Positions 13,384-13,619 of a DNA stretch of 13,619 bases are shown one piece after another. The stretch is from Clostridium sp. UBA6758 (GTDB lineage Bacteria; Bacillota; Clostridia; Clostridiales; Clostridiaceae): NCBI GenBank assembly GCA_002453475.1, contig DKGY01000029.1, forward strand, positions 26,555-40,173, in the 5' to 3' direction. Within the stretch, counting starts at the first letter, position 1. Each line of letters begins with the position of its first letter. A program made the position numbers and the translations under genes. The notes below the pieces were generated by a model. That model worked only from the letters and a program-made list of their open reading frames with translations. It did no database searches and was not told the DNA's origin.

Positions 13384-13619
13384 ATGAGTAAAGTATTATA
13401 TATTAAAGCAAATGTAAAACCAGAAGGTCAATCAAGAACATTTAAAATTTCAGATAATTTTATAGAGGAGTATAAGAAAAATAATCCTGGCGATGAAATC
13501 ATTACATTAGATTTATATAAAGAGGGCATAAATTTTCTAAGCGAAGAAGGTATCAGCCTACATAGACCAGCTCCTGGTGAAGGTAAAAATCACCCTGTTC
13601 TAAAATATGCATATCAATT
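13384..13619 (+). CDS. FMN-dependent NADH azoreductase-like protein (3' end outside window)
   Basis: The first 78 codons are present, cut off by the window edge. AGTGAGG (13369-13375) lies 8 bases before the ATG. The start MSKVLYIKANVKPEGQSRT, with a strand followed by a Ser/Arg/Thr phosphate-binding turn, fits the flavodoxin-like fold of AzoR-type enzymes (first strand, then FMN phosphate loop). The next parts, KISDNFIEEYKKNNPGDEII and LDLYKEGINFLSEEGI, fit the following helix and strand. Such enzymes reduce azo compounds and quinones with NAD(P)H in two-electron steps, preventing redox cycling. The divergent HxlR regulator supports a role in quinone or electrophile stress. Full length and C-terminal residues cannot be checked here. 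Confidence 0.8.
   Translation, partial: MSKVLYIKANVKPEGQSRTFKISDNFIEEYKKNNPGDEIITLDLYKEGINFLSEEGISLHRPAPGEGKNHPVLKYAYQ

Noticed and set aside
1..13619. CRISPR array, tRNA or rRNA genes, known riboswitch classes, replication origin
   Set aside because: No regularly spaced repeats, no tRNA cloverleaf or rRNA-like sequence, and no riboswitch core that I can recognise by eye were seen.

Overview
The window is very AT-rich, with Gram-positive style ribosome binding sites (AGGAGG-like), near-consensus sigma-A promoters and many intrinsic terminators. Codon choice, protein families and promoter form point to a low-GC Firmicute, most likely a Clostridium-type anaerobe. This is inferred from style and families, not from a database match. 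It reads as an accessory or variable region: single genes and two-gene units, each with its own promoter, regulator and terminator, many concerned with small-molecule stress (antibiotics, exported compounds, electrophiles).

Layout. 1-157: C-terminal tail of a membrane protein, probably an FtsX-type ABC permease, followed by a terminator. 326-723 (minus): decayed IstB-type transposition ATPase with a one-base frameshift. 771-1307: small secreted protein of unknown function. 1308-1728: two terminator-like hairpins and no gene. 1729-3378: a likely two-gene unit, an XRE/AbrB two-domain regulator and a family-1 (macrolide-type) glycosyltransferase. 3379-4064: a long regulatory leader. 4065-5543: an Lsa/CplR-like ABC-F ribosome-protection protein. 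5799-7148: a radical SAM enzyme with an N-terminal cobalamin-binding-type domain. 7353-7646: a small protein with eight cysteines. 7726-8277 (minus): a TetR regulator, divergent from an ABC ATPase (8518-9219) and a 1135-residue FtsX-type permease with an extracellular coiled coil (9230-12637). 12799-13170 (minus): an HxlR regulator, divergent from the start of an FMN-dependent azoreductase-like gene (13384-end).

The most striking element is the leader of the ABC-F gene. A good extended -10 promoter is followed by a six-residue leader ORF (MIKFSC), a free segment, and a strong terminator. The leader codons, the free segment and the two terminator arms are mutually complementary, so 1:2, 2:4 and 3:4 pairings exclude each other. 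This is the logic of ribosome-stalling attenuation: a drug-stalled ribosome on the leader ORF would free segment 2 to break the terminator. A second uORF of 35 codons and two more hairpins lie between the terminator and the resistance gene.

Two divergent regulator/target pairs (TetR with the ABC exporter, HxlR with the azoreductase) have repeated or palindromic sequences placed where operators would be expected. Functions are inferred from sequence motifs read by eye; no searches or folding programs were run.
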